Part shown: positions 45,403 to 53,878 of the stretch, one piece after another | How the letters are laid out: each line of letters begins with the position of its first letter | Numbering within the stretch: position 1 is the stretch's first letter | DNA from: JACVRW01 sp963835705 | Lineage (GTDB): Bacteria > Actinomycetota > Thermoleophilia > Solirubrobacterales > Thermoleophilaceae | Reading direction: 5' to 3' | Length of the DNA stretch: 64,000 nt | Assembly (NCBI GenBank): GCA_963835705.1 | Contig: CAWIGR010000012.1 | Coordinates: 256,680-320,679, forward strand | Made by a program: the position numbers and the translations under genes | Notes under the pieces: generated by a model | What the model was told of the DNA's origin: nothing | The model's input: only the letters and a program-made list of their open reading frames with translations | Database searches by the model: none

Positions 45403-45511
45403 GCCAGATTGGAGCGAGGCGCGCCCCCCGTGGCGAGTTGCGCGGCAGATAGCCCTTTCCCCCTCTCGCATCTCGTTGGGCGAATTGGAGTAGCCGAGAC
45501 AGTCGCGCGGC

Positions 45512-45913
45512 CTACTCCCGCAGCCCCACGGCTTCGAGGGCGGCGCCCCGGTCCAGGAAACCCTGGGTCCAATTGATCTCTCCGTCACGCAAACGGAACG
45601 CGAGATGGAGGCTCATATCGATTGGGACGCCGCCGCCAATCCCAGTTGCGGTCGCTTGCACGTCGGCTACGACTACCCCATCGCCTTCTGTGAAGGACCT
45701 CGGCTCGAACCGGAATTCGTCGCCCCAAGCCTCCTGCAGCTTTGCCAGCCATGCGCGTACACCGGCATGCCCGTGAAACACACCCGTATCCGGAGTCTCT
45801 GCAAGATCACGGACCTCCACGTCCTCGGAAAAGGCCTCGAGCCACGAGTCGTAGTCGCCTCGGTTGAAGGCATCAAAACCTGCCCGGAGAATCTCCACGG
45901 GCGGCTGCGACAT
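45512..45913 (-). CDS. SnoaL-like (NTF2-fold) protein
   Basis: 133 residues: VEILRAGFDAFNRGDYDSWL, EAFSEDVEVRDLAETPDTGV, FHGHAGVRAWLAKLQEAWGD, ALEAVGLRE end. The C-terminal AALEAVGLRE is shared with the protein at 48545-48952, so these two form a closer pair. ATG 45913. Function unknown. Confidence 0.82.
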   Translation of the reverse strand: MSQPPVEILRAGFDAFNRGDYDSWLEAFSEDVEVRDLAETPDTGVFHGHAGVRAWLAKLQEAWGDEFRFEPRSFTEGDGVVVADVQATATGIGGGVPIDMSLHLAFRLRDGEINWTQGFLDRGAALEAVGLRE

Positions 45914-46241
45914 CACCCGCCCAGTATCCGCCGCTTCACGGGCCGCGTCCAGGATGACCGTAAGCCCAACGAGAAGCGAGAGGGGGCCCCTTCTACCGGC
46001 CGTTAGCGGGCGGCCCCGGCCAGGGGGAGTGTTGGTATGGGTCGGGGCGCGCGGGCGCGCTTACGCGGGCTTACAGAGCGAGGCCGAGGTCCTTTACGGC
46101 GCTTCGGCGGGGGCGCGGGAACGGCCGGAGCCGCCCCGCTCGCGCCCGGCACGGCAAGGGTGAGACGCTGCCCTACTAAGTCGCCGGACGTAGAAGTTCG
46201 CCGCCCTAACGGAATCCGTAGCAGTCATAGACTCAGCGGTC
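45914..46241. other. Intergenic stretch
   Basis: No gene supported in about 330 nt. Contains GCGGGC/GCCCGC-type short inverted repeats only. Confidence 0.3.
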
Positions 46242-46741
46242 ATGAAGGCGGTCCTGCTGCTCGCGGGTCTCCTCTGGTCCTCCGCGCTGATCGGCGTGGC
46301 GTGTGGCGGAGGCTCGACCAACGAGCAAGGGTTCACTGAGGCCAACGCCGAAAGGTGGCTAAAGCGGTACGTGCAAGAGCTGGTCGGCTGGAAGAGACAA
46401 GCCGAGAGTGCTGAGGCGCCGGCCAAGCGCGGCGACTTCGAGAAGGTGGCCGGATCGTGAAGAGACTCGGTCGCGAGGGCGGTCGGGTGCGGTCTGAATT
46501 CGCGGAGGTGCCCTCAAACCTTCGCTACGGCGAGCGGCTCTACCGGATGCTTGTCGGCGCTGGCGACGCCGCCCAGGAGTGGGCGCTGATCTATATGACG
46601 GACCCGCCCCCATACGGTGGGACGACGGCCGGCCTACGCAAAGGTCAGAAGCTCGCGGACGCTGCCGTCAATTTTCAGCGACAAGCGAATCGGATCCTCC
46701 GGTTCCTCGCGGCTCACGAAGACGAGCCAACCACTCGCTGA
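46242..46741 (+). pseudogene. Putative lipoprotein, one frameshift
   Basis: First part (46242-46460): signal peptide LLLAGLLWSSALIGVACGGG with lipobox GVAC, then NAERWLKRYVQELVGWKRQA. The TGA at 46458-46460 overlaps GTG 46457, from which the second part continues in the next frame (KRLGREGGRVRSEFAEVPSN, ANRILRFLAAHEDEP). Helical pattern runs straight through, so a single lipoprotein of about 165 residues with one base wrong near 46455 is more likely than two genes. Function unknown. Confidence 0.6.
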
Positions 46742-47030
46742 GATGTCCCCGCCGCAGAGCGGAGCCCAAGGGCCGAAAGGTTCGCCTCTCCCTATCGAGT
46801 ATCTACCAAACGAATCCCCTAGTGCCAGGGCTCCCAGAAGCCCTCCCAGGTTCCGCTCAGGGTGGCGTTGCTGCCGCTGGCCGCGTAGCAGTCTGCTGCC
46901 GCTGTCAGGCGAAAGCAACAGCTTCGGTTGCCCTCGTTCGTGGCCTAGCGGGAGCCGGACCAGCCCCCGACCCGTCGAATCCCGGAGTGTCCTGGCCCCT
47001 ACTGGATGTCTTGGGCCGACCGGACCGTCC
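46742..47030. other. Intergenic stretch with repeat copy F
   Basis: 46884-46925 (AGTCTGCTGCCGCTGTCAGG, CGAAAGCAACAGC) resembles the right half of dispersed-repeat copy C. No gene. Confidence 0.4.
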
Positions 47031-47723
47031 CTACGCCGGTGCCTCGGGCGCCGCTGGCGGCGTCGACGCGCGGCGGTGGCGGATCGTGAGCAGCAACCCC
47101 GCCATGAGCGCCGCTAGCACGCCGCCGGCCAGCGCGACGATCCAAACGTTCGAGCCGTCGCTCGCCTGCGCCGGGGTGGCCGCACTCGGGTCGAAGACCT
47201 CGTCGACGCGGGCGACCGGCAGCGCGTCCTCGCCCACGCTCGGAAGCGTCCTCGCCGGGCGGGGCGTAAGCCCGGCTGTGAGCTTCGCGTAGGCCTCTTT
47301 GCTCTGGCTGGGCAGGGTCACCCAGACCCCGTTCCCGTCCTCCCCCACGCGCATCAGCCCGGCGGAGGGCACCACGGTGACGGAGACGCGGTCCACCTCG
47401 CCGCGCTCCTCGGCGGGGATCGTGAGCGTGCTCTTGTACCAGGGCAGCCCGCGCACGGGGTCGTCCGTACCCCGGGGGGTGGGGCCGACCGCGAGCGCCG
47501 TCGCCGCCTCCGGATCGGAGACCTCCCTGCACTCGCTCGCCCCACAGACCTTCGCGGAGCTGATCTCCGTGGCCTCCAAAGCCAGCCTGGCCTCCAAAGG
47601 CAGCAACTCCCAGGCCACCGCACTCGGCGGCACGAGCAGGGGGAGCACGGCGGCCGCCGCGAGCAGCCCAACCACAACGAGCACCAGTCGCCTTGACCCC
47701 TTGGTCGCGATGGCATCCCTCAT
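47031..47723 (-). CDS. Exported hypothetical protein with two membrane segments
   Basis: 230 residues from ATG 47723 (AAAGGAG upstream). N-terminal helix LVLVVVGLLAAAAVLPLLVP, an extracytoplasmic beta-rich domain of about 150 residues (WYKSTLTIPAEERGEVDRVS, VTVVPSAGLMRVGEDGNGVW) with one possible Cys pair (KVCGASECR), and a C-terminal helix VWIVALAGGVLAALMAGLLL with basic tail. Family not recognised. Isolated. Confidence 0.65.
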   Translation of the reverse strand: MRDAIATKGSRRLVLVVVGLLAAAAVLPLLVPPSAVAWELLPLEARLALEATEISSAKVCGASECREVSDPEAATALAVGPTPRGTDDPVRGLPWYKSTLTIPAEERGEVDRVSVTVVPSAGLMRVGEDGNGVWVTLPSQSKEAYAKLTAGLTPRPARTLPSVGEDALPVARVDEVFDPSAATPAQASDGSNVWIVALAGGVLAALMAGLLLTIRHRRASTPPAAPEAPA

Positions 47724-48544
47724 GGTGGCGGGTCTCCTTTGAATAGTGCGCGCAGCATCAGCGCGCTCAGGCCAGTCGGTCCACACTAGTCTCGATCGCA
47801 AGCGATCGCCAGGGAACGGACCGAGGGGCAACGCTCAGTTTCCGTATCCCAAAGAAGAGCGGGCGTCTCGTTTCGCTCGCTCCGAACGAATAGTGCTAGC
47901 GCGAGCGAAGCCGGGATCGCGGCGGGCAGGAGTGCCGCATCGAGGCAGATCCGACAACGAGCACCATCTGGCACCGGCTACTGCATTCGCGCATTGCGCT
48001 AGTGAGCGTCCGGCAAGAGGACACGCTCGCTTCTCGTCCAAGGCGGGCGTCTGGCGGCCGCTCGCTCAGACTGCTGCTCGCCGAGCTGAGCGGGCGTGAG
48101 CTTGGCTGCCAACGGGACTGCGCGTTCGTCGTGCACGAGAGCGCGGAGGCAGCTGTCCGGTTGGGCTTACATTCGGCTCACCGGAATGGGGACTGTCGAG
48201 GAGACCATGTGGCCGTGAACGAGCTCTGCCCAACCTCGTGGCGGGGAACGGGAAACGCCGAGCGGCCAACTTTCTGACGCGCGTCGGTCAAGTGGGGTTT
48301 CCGCCGGGGGCTAGAGGGTCCGGCGAGACGACTAGCGAAACTCCTTCGTTTGTCGCTCGGAGAGGAGTAAGCTTGTGGAACTGGCCCTGCGGCCATCAAC
48401 CCCGGCCCCCAGAGAGCAAAGACAGCCGAAGCGCGAGCAACGCGCCGAGGCAACAGACTCAGAGGCGCACGGGATTCCTGCGGGGCCAGTCTTCGTTGAG
48501 GAGTGGCCTACGCCGCGCGTCGCTTGCGGGATACTCGGCAATCG
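47724..48544. other. Long intergenic stretch (about 820 nt)
   Basis: No supported gene on either strand. 48020-48045 (ACGCTCGCTTCTCGTCCAAG) matches part of the dispersed repeat as in 24190-24215 inverse. Otherwise nothing recognised. Confidence 0.4.
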
Positions 48545-48952
48545 ATGTCGCAGGAGGACGTGGAGCTGGTGCGCAGGGTTTACGAGGCACACGAGCGCGG
48601 CGATTTCACGGCTGTCTTCGCGGCCTACGATCCGGAGATCGAATGGCATGTCCTGAGGGTGGCCGAGTTTGGCTTCGATCCCGTGTACGTCGGCCACGAC
48701 GGGGTCCGGACCTTCTGGCGCACATGGCTCTCGGCGTGGGAGACGACGAGTTTCGAGTACGACGAGTTCATCGACGCTGGCGAGCAGGTCGTCGTCGTTC
48801 AGAGCCAGCGGATGCGAGCGCGGACGAGCGGGATCGAGGTGGAGTGGAACTCCTACGCCCAGGTCTGGACGGTCCAGGACGCCAAGGTCGTGCGTATGGA
48901 GTTCTTCCCCACTCGCGGCGAAGCCCTCGAAGCCGCCGGCCTGCGGGAGTAG
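48545..48952 (+). CDS. SnoaL-like (NTF2-fold) protein
   Basis: 135 residues: MSQEDVELVRRVYEAHERGD, FAAYDPEIEWHVLRVAEFGF, VYVGHDGVRTFWRTWLSAWE, GEALEAAGLRE. Typical NTF2-fold layout with Asp/Trp in the pocket. Start ATG 48545. The antisense strand is also open through it, as an extension of the zinc-ribbon gene. Function unknown. Confidence 0.82.
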   Translation: MSQEDVELVRRVYEAHERGDFTAVFAAYDPEIEWHVLRVAEFGFDPVYVGHDGVRTFWRTWLSAWETTSFEYDEFIDAGEQVVVVQSQRMRARTSGIEVEWNSYAQVWTVQDAKVVRMEFFPTRGEALEAAGLRE

Positions 48953-48955
48953 TCG

Positions 48956-49264
48956 CCCGAAGCAGTCCCGCCAGCCCTCGATAAGAGCCAAATACCTATG
49001 CTCGCGGCACCACGGGCGGCAGTAGTTCTGATTCCTGCGGACCAGAATGAACGGCTGTCGGCAGGTGCGGCAGGTTCGTTCGGGGATGGGGTCGCGACGG
49101 CGGGCGGCGTTCAAGCGCTCGCCATGGAGTTGGCGGTACTCCCCCTTCGCCAAGGCGTGGCAGGCACGGCACCAGGGGCTTCGACCGGATGGAAATGCTC
49201 GCTGCATCGGAAAGGCGTCCCCGGGCTTGGCTTCCCCACACTTGGGACACCGCTTCTCGGCCAT
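48956..49264 (-). CDS. Zinc-ribbon/HNH-type small protein, 3' end uncertain
   Basis: Starts MAEKRCPKCGEAKPGDAF and holds three cysteine pairs: CPKC, CRAC (SPWCRACHALAKGEYRQLHG), CRTC and CRPWC with EHRY. This is the treble-clef pattern of phage-type HNH or zinc-finger proteins. The frame stays open to 48332, antisense to the SnoaL gene, which is improbable; TAG one frame over at about 48988 suggests a single lost base. ATG 49264. Confidence 0.55.
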
Positions 49265-49372
49265 CAATCGCGAGTGTTGCAACGTGGCCTATGGGTGCGA
49301 AGCGACGCCACCGTGTCGGACAGACGGGACCCGGCACATGGGCTAGGGGAGCCGTGATGTAAGGAGGCAGAG

Positions 49373-49832
49373 ATGCCCACGCTCGTGTTGGGCGCCACCC
49401 CGATCTTCCCGACTAGGGTGATCCCCCCGGTGCCGGTCGGGCCGCCCCTGCCAACCGGAGGCCCTCCCGATCTCGGCACGGTCCGGGTGTTCGCTGACAT
49501 GCTCCGCCAGGGCAACGTGGTCGTTGGCGAGCACAACGGTACGTGTCTGCATGTCCGCGCGCCGAACATGTGGCTGTGCCACGCCAACTGGACCCTGGAG
49601 GACGTCGACCCCGATAAGCCCGGCGGGAAAACGTTGAGGGGCAGCCTGGTGGGGGCGGGCTGCTCGACTTCGACGCCGCGGACTCAAGGCGGCGATCTTC
49701 GGGGGCACCGGCGACTTCGCCGGCGTTGTCGGCGAGTTACACGGCAAGTTCGCAACGAATGAGTACACGCTGGAGTTCTCGATGGCGTCGCGGAGGCCCG
49801 CGTACCAGTTTGTGGCTAACGGCAAGCCCTAG
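49373..49832 (+). pseudogene. Calycin/allene-oxide-cyclase-like gene, frameshifted
   Basis: In frame 1: RVFADMLRQGNVVVGEHNGT, CLHVRAPNMWLCHANWTLED; then in a shifted frame GLKAAIFGGTGDFAGVVGEL, HGKFATNEYTLEFSMASRRP to a TAG at 49830-49832. The order of strands (GxWLCHANWTLED, FGGTGDFAGVVGE) fits a small dirigent/allene-oxide-cyclase-type barrel. At least two frame changes between 49640 and 49690. Function unknown. Confidence 0.6.
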
Positions 49833-49896
49833 TGTCAGGGGCACGCACGCAGTACTGAGCGGCCAGACGCACAGCCACTCCCGCTATCACGCGCCA

Positions 49897-50190
49897 CGCG
49901 GCCTTCATGAAGCGCAACGAGCCGATGGGCGCGAACGCGGCATAGATCTAGTCGCTCGTGCGTCAGGGCTACCTGATCCGCACAGGCTCCGACATCCCTT
50001 GCGACGGTCACGTCGCGCGACCCGGAAATGCTCCTGGTCGCGCTGGCGAGCGGCGCCCAGCTGATCTCGACCGATTTCCGCAGGTCGGCATGACGGGCCG
50101 CTGCGACAGCGACTAGGTCGCCCGCCTGCCCGAGGGGCTCCCGGCGCGCTGCAACCCGGTCAATGCGGGCCGCGGCTGCCGATCGGAGCG
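49897..50190 (+). pseudogene. Decayed C-terminal fragment of a Ca2+-dependent PI-phospholipase C
   Basis: Pieces in three frames reproduce the end of the PI-PLC-C1 family: FMKRNEPMGANA, LVRQGYLIRTGSDIP, SRDPEMLLVALASGAQLIST, VGMTGRCDSD then stop then VARLPEGLPARCNPVNAG. The Tyr codon of DSDY is now TAG, and two more stops precede. Clearly a dead gene remnant. Confidence 0.5.
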
Positions 50191-50222
50191 CCTTGAGCGG
50201 CGGACGAGCGCCAGAACCTGAA

Positions 50223-51176
50223 TCAGCCGGCGGCGGTCTCGTAGACCAGCATCTCCGAGTCGTCGTCGTCGGCCACCAGGTAGAGGCGTAGCCGGTCGCC
50301 CACGGCCTCGACGTCCATCGCGTTGCGGGTGGCGACGTGGTTCTGGGGCGTGTACTGGGTGAACGGGACCTCGTGCTGCGGGCGCATGCCGGGTAGGCTC
50401 ACGATCCCGAGCCCACCCAGCTCGAAGGACTGGCCGCCCGGGGGCGTGTAGCTGGCGATGCCCCCGCAGATCATCCCCGGCCGTGTGCCGCGCTCGACGG
50501 TCAGGAACTTACAGTCCTGGTAGTCAACGTAATGGGACGGATTGGGGTCGACTCGCCGCTCACGGCCCTCAAGGCTCCACTCGTAGGCGAGCCGGGAGCC
50601 CCAGTTGAGCCCGACGATGCGATCGCGCTCGGTGTCGTGGGCGATCCCGCCGATGTGGTCGGGCGTGCGGAACTCGGCCCGCGGCCGCAGCGTGCGCGGG
50701 CTCATGCTGTAGATGATCGACGGCTTGTTGGGCCGGTACTCGGCCACCGCCGTCCACAGCCGGCGGCCGTCGTAGTCGAGGCCGCCCGGGTGGTAGATCG
50801 TCGCGCCATCGTCCACGCGGACCTCACGCAGCTTGTTGCCCTGGGCGTCGAACTCGATCATCCAGCCCAGGCCCTTGCCCGGGCTGCGGTCGGTCCCGTC
50901 GCAGGTCGTGGGGCAGCGGACCGTCGGCTCGGTGACCTCGACGGTGGAAAGGAAGAAGCGGTCCCCGACCTTCACGACCCCCTCGGGATGGTGGGCGTCG
51001 AAGCCCAGTCTCACGCGCTCGACCAGCTCCCACTGGGTCGAGCGGGTCGTCTGCTCGAAGAGCGCCTCCACGCGCGCGTCCCCAGCTTGCCCAGACGCGC
51101 CGTCATGGGTGGCCAGCGCCACGCCTGCGGTCAGCGCCAACGCGGCCACCGCCGCGAGCACCACTCGTCTGATCAT
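50223..51176 (-). CDS. DUF6454-family exported protein
   Basis: 317 residues. Signal peptide RRVVLAAVAALALTAGVALA, then beta-propeller-like repeats: LGFDAHHPEGVVKVGDRFFL, GLGWMIEFDAQGNKLREVRV, DDGATIYHPGGLDYDGRRLW, GGIAHDTERDRIVGLNWGSR. Four cysteines in the early and late parts may pair (VRCPTTCDG). The domain is known as DUF6454, secreted, function undefined. Start ATG 51176. Confidence 0.85.
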   Translation of the reverse strand: MIRRVVLAAVAALALTAGVALATHDGASGQAGDARVEALFEQTTRSTQWELVERVRLGFDAHHPEGVVKVGDRFFLSTVEVTEPTVRCPTTCDGTDRSPGKGLGWMIEFDAQGNKLREVRVDDGATIYHPGGLDYDGRRLWTAVAEYRPNKPSIIYSMSPRTLRPRAEFRTPDHIGGIAHDTERDRIVGLNWGSRLAYEWSLEGRERRVDPNPSHYVDYQDCKFLTVERGTRPGMICGGIASYTPPGGQSFELGGLGIVSLPGMRPQHEVPFTQYTPQNHVATRNAMDVEAVGDRLRLYLVADDDDSEMLVYETAAG

Positions 51177-51238
51177 GCTGCCTCCTCCGGTCGGTTAGGC
51201 CTGCTACGCGATGACCTACCCGGGACCGCCAGCGTGAT

Positions 51239-51448
51239 GTGCAGCGCTCGATAACTGTGAACCCTCCGCCCCTCGTGTGCTCGAAAGGGCGCCCTTGTGC
51301 GTGTGGCTGGCAGCGAAGGGACGTCGACGTAGAGGCGGCGGCCTTCGCGTTTCTCGACCTCCGGTTTGCGGACGGCCACGTCGAACACTGGCTGGGCCCG
51401 GGACACAGCGCCACGATGGACGCGAGGCCGGGCGACCTAGCGTCTTAA
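51239..51448 (+). pseudogene. Fragment related to the hypothetical gene at 42707
   Basis: Contains FAFLDLRFADGHVEHWLGPG, closely like IAFVDLRFDDGHVERWLGSG at 42803-42860, but lacks most of the C-terminal part. Probably a truncated paralogue. Confidence 0.4.
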
Positions 51449-51589
51449 GGTCAGTCAAACCCCGTCCGATGTCGAAGGGTGAGCTAGCCACAGCTTCCGA
51501 GATGGAATGCAGCAGTTGGCGGCGCTGCGACGGTCGCTCTCGCGCGAAGGGGTAAGAAAGCCCCATGCCGCGAGGCGGCGGGACGGTTC

Positions 51590-51640
51590 GGAGAAGCGGA
51601 CTCGTGAGCCGTAGCTCGTAGGTTCGGGCCCTTCTCGGCT
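51590..51640 (+). other. Possible decayed tRNA 3' half (Thr-like)
   Basis: GCGGACTCGTGAGCCGT resembles an anticodon arm with CGT anticodon and is followed by GTAGGTTCGGGCCCTTCTCG, a T-arm/acceptor-like end with two mismatches. No 5' half is present. Could be an attachment-site relic of a past integrant. Confidence 0.2.
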
Positions 51641-51646
51641 CATGCG

Positions 51647-51682
51647 AAGGCCCCCGGGCACGGTGACGCGCCCGGGGGCCTT
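51647..51682. terminator. Strong hairpin downstream of the fasciclin gene
   Basis: AAGGCCCCCGGGC (51647-51659) and GCCCGGGGGCCTT (51670-51682): perfect 13-bp stem, 10-nt loop, 21 nt past the stop of the minus-strand fasciclin gene. Confidence 0.7.
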
Positions 51683-51703
51683 GGGGTGCGGTGAGGTCTG
51701 CGA

Positions 51704-52222
51704 CTACTGGGGCGGGATGAGCACGCGGTTGATGGCGTGGATCACGCCGTTCGAGGTGCGCACGTCGGCCTGGACGACCTTGGCGCCAGCCACGCGGACG
51801 GTGTCCCCGCGGGTGCTCACCTTGACGCGCTGGCCGGCCAGCGTCTCGATTGACTTTTGCTTGACGACCCGCTTCGCGGGGTAGCGGCCTGCGGCCGCGT
51901 GGTAGAGGAGCACGTTCCGCAGCGCGGCACGGTCCTTCTGCAGCGCCTCGAGCGTGCTCGCGGGCACCTTCTTGAAGGCCGCGTCTGTCGGCGCGAAGAC
52001 CGTGAACGGTCCCTTGCCCGACAGCGTCTTGGCCAGCCCGGCCCGCTTGACGAGAGAGACGAGGGTGTCGAAGTCGCCCGCCGCTCCGGCGGTCTGGACG
52101 ATGTTCTTCGTCGGCTTGGCGGCCGGCTGGGCCGTCGAGCCGGAGTTGTTGCCGCCGAGGGCCACGGCCGCCGTGGCGAGCGCGACGACGAGGACGACGG
52201 CGGGGAGTATCAGCTTTCGCAT
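51704..52222 (-). CDS. Secreted fasciclin (FAS1) domain protein
   Basis: 172 residues. Signal MRKLILPAVVLVVALATAAV, short Ser/Pro linker, one FAS1 domain: FDTLVSLVKRAGLAKTLSGK, GPFTVFAPTDAAFKKVPAST, LRNVLLYHAAAGRYPAKRVV, DVRTSNGVIHAINRVLIPP. FAS1 domains mediate adhesion. ATG 52222 with AAAGGA. It lies 11 nt after the DUF378 gene on the same strand, so they form an operon under the 52523-52552 promoter. Confidence 0.92.
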   Translation of the reverse strand: MRKLILPAVVLVVALATAAVALGGNNSGSTAQPAAKPTKNIVQTAGAAGDFDTLVSLVKRAGLAKTLSGKGPFTVFAPTDAAFKKVPASTLEALQKDRAALRNVLLYHAAAGRYPAKRVVKQKSIETLAGQRVKVSTRGDTVRVAGAKVVQADVRTSNGVIHAINRVLIPPQ

Positions 52223-52233
52223 TGTGGTTCCTT

Positions 52234-52482
52234 TCATGCCTGGGTGGAGGCGGAGCGAGCTCCGCCGGTGCTGATGCTGGTTTCGCGGCTCGCGAGCTGG
52301 GCGATGCCGTAGACGGCGGCGAGGCCGACGAGCCCGTAGACGATGCGGCTGGCGGCGTTCGTCTGGCCGAAGTCCTCTCCGACGAGCCAAGCGACCAGGT
52401 CGAACTCGGCGAGCGCGACGAGGCCCCAGTTGAGCCCGCCGACGATGACGAGCGCAGCTGCGAGCGCGTTGAGCGCCTTCAT
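52234..52482 (-). CDS. DUF378 small membrane protein
   Basis: 82 residues with two transmembrane helices: MKALNALAAALVIVGGLNWG (the NWGL motif is typical of DUF378), AEFDLVAWLVG loop, IVYGLVGLAAVYGIAQLAS. ATG 52482 with AAGGAGG. First gene of the DUF378-fasciclin operon. Function of the family is unknown. Confidence 0.9.
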   Translation of the reverse strand: MKALNALAAALVIVGGLNWGLVALAEFDLVAWLVGEDFGQTNAASRIVYGLVGLAAVYGIAQLASRETSISTGGARSASTQA

Positions 52483-52522
52483 GTGGTCCTCCTTAATGAG
52501 CGTGTACCGAACATGCCCAGAT

Positions 52523-52552
52523 ACTGTACAGATATTGTCCAACTCTTGTCAA
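52523..52552 (-). promoter_or_regulatory. Promoter of the DUF378-fasciclin operon with CarH-type operator
   Basis: TTGACA (52552..52547) then, after 18 nt, TACAGT (52528..52523). The -10 sits in ATCTGTACAGTAT, a motif also found at the promoter of the adjacent MerR-type gene (TCTTGTACAGTCT). Shared operator is inferred. Confidence 0.55.
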
Positions 52553-52692
52553 GGGTCCCGTTCAGCTTTAGTCAAGGAGTCCGGCAAGAGGAGTCGGGAG
52601 CCCCAGCGCGGCGCGGGACCGGTACAAGCCAGGGACGGGCACCCGTCGGCGCAGGGCCGGAGCAGGCGATGGCGGCGAACGGAGCGGGGGTT

Positions 52693-53556
52693 CTAGACGG
52701 CGCCGGCGGCGGCCACCGGGTCACCCCGGAGCAGCGAGGAGCCGAGCGACTGCGCGAGCCTCTCGCCCGCACCGGCGCCGGCGATGACCAACCGGTGCTC
52801 ACGCGCGAGCGCCGCGAGCGCGTCGGCCTCCCGCCGGAAGCCGCGCGGGGTCATGGAGCTAACCACCACGAGTGCCGGGCGCAGGCGTTCGGCGGTCTCG
52901 GCGATGCTGGCCGCGGGCGTGTCCGTCCCGAGGAACACGATCCGCCAGCCGCGGCCACGCAGTGCCAGTCCGAAGGCGATCAGCGGGAGGTCGTGCTGTT
53001 CTCCAGGCGCGCACGCCAACAGCGCGATGGGGCCCTCCCCGCGCTCCCAGCCACGGGCCAGTGCGAGCAGGCGCGCGCGGAGCAGGTTGCTGGCGAAGTG
53101 CTCCTGAGCGACGGAGGCCTCGCCGCGCTGCCAGCGCTCGCCGAGTTCGCGCAGGTACGGCAGTAAGACGCCTGAGAGGACGGCCTCAAGCGTGAAGGAG
53201 GCGAGCAGGCCGTCGAGGACGGCGTGCGCCGCGTCGGCGTCCATGGCATCAAGGGCCTCGCGCAGCTCCCCGACCCCCCGCTGGATGGCATCGCCGTACT
53301 CGGCGGCGCCCGCGGCGCTGTCGTCGGCGGAAGCCAGCCGAGCCGCCTCGGCGGCCGACAGCCCGCCGTCGAGATGCGCCTGCATGGCCCTCACGCGCCG
53401 CACGTCCTCGGCGGAGTAGAGGCGCAGACCGCCCTTGGTTCGGGCCGGATGAAGCAAGCCGTAGCGGCGCTGCCACGCGCGCAGGAGCTCTGGGCTGACG
53501 CCGACGCGTCGGCTGAGCTCGCCGATACGCAAGTTGTGCTCTCCGTCTTGCGCCAT
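52693..53556 (-). CDS. MerR-family regulator with cobalamin-binding domain (CarH/LitR-like)
   Basis: 287 residues. N-terminal MerR HTH (NLRIGELSRRVGVSPELLRA, WQRRYGLLHPARTKGGLRLY), then a B12-binding module: helical cap with WQRGEASVAQEH (the W-x9-EH motif placing the upper and lower ligands in CarH) and a Rossmann-like part with CAPGEQHDLPLIAFGLALRG (His ligand) and FLGTDTPAASIAE. In CarH, adenosylcobalamin lets light control DNA binding. ATG 53556 is chosen: its predicted -10 lies only 7 nt upstream, so it is probably leaderless; a GTG at 53583 overlaps the promoter. Likely represses itself and the DUF378-fasciclin operon. Confidence 0.88.
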   Translation of the reverse strand: MAQDGEHNLRIGELSRRVGVSPELLRAWQRRYGLLHPARTKGGLRLYSAEDVRRVRAMQAHLDGGLSAAEAARLASADDSAAGAAEYGDAIQRGVGELREALDAMDADAAHAVLDGLLASFTLEAVLSGVLLPYLRELGERWQRGEASVAQEHFASNLLRARLLALARGWERGEGPIALLACAPGEQHDLPLIAFGLALRGRGWRIVFLGTDTPAASIAETAERLRPALVVVSSMTPRGFRREADALAALAREHRLVIAGAGAGERLAQSLGSSLLRGDPVAAAGAV

Positions 53557-53563
53557 TTGAGAG

Positions 53564-53591
53564 ACTGTACAAGACCTGGCCACTATGTAAA
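53564..53591 (-). promoter_or_regulatory. Promoter/operator of the CarH-like gene
   Basis: TTTACA (53591..53586), 16-nt spacer, TACAGT (53569..53564), 7 nt before the ATG. Shares TCTxGTACAGT with the promoter at 52523-52552, consistent with autoregulation. Confidence 0.5.
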
Positions 53592-53878
53592 CAGAGTCTC
53601 GACGCTGCCCCGAGGAGTCGCCCCCCGTAACAAGGCTAATTCCCTCCCAAACGGGATTCGCGTGATCCCGGCCGACCGCGACCAGCCGCGGTCCTCCTTC
53701 CTATGCGAGCCGCACTTGGCGGCTCGCGGCAAGAGTGCCGCTCCCGCACGGAGGGAGACGTCTCCAGCGAGCCGGCGCTCGCTCCTGCGTGGGACGATTG
53801 GCGGGCGTCTCGCCTGACGCCGCCGTCGCTTTCGCAAATCGCGCGAAGCGCAAGTGGCAAAGCGGGGTCGAGACGCGA
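53592..53878. other. Intergenic stretch
   Basis: Arg-rich chance frames only; no gene or element recognised. Confidence 0.3.

Noticed and set aside
48332..48955. Extension of the zinc-ribbon frame antisense to the SnoaL gene
   Set aside because: Covers a well-formed gene on the other strand; homology-like cysteine pattern ends at about 48990.
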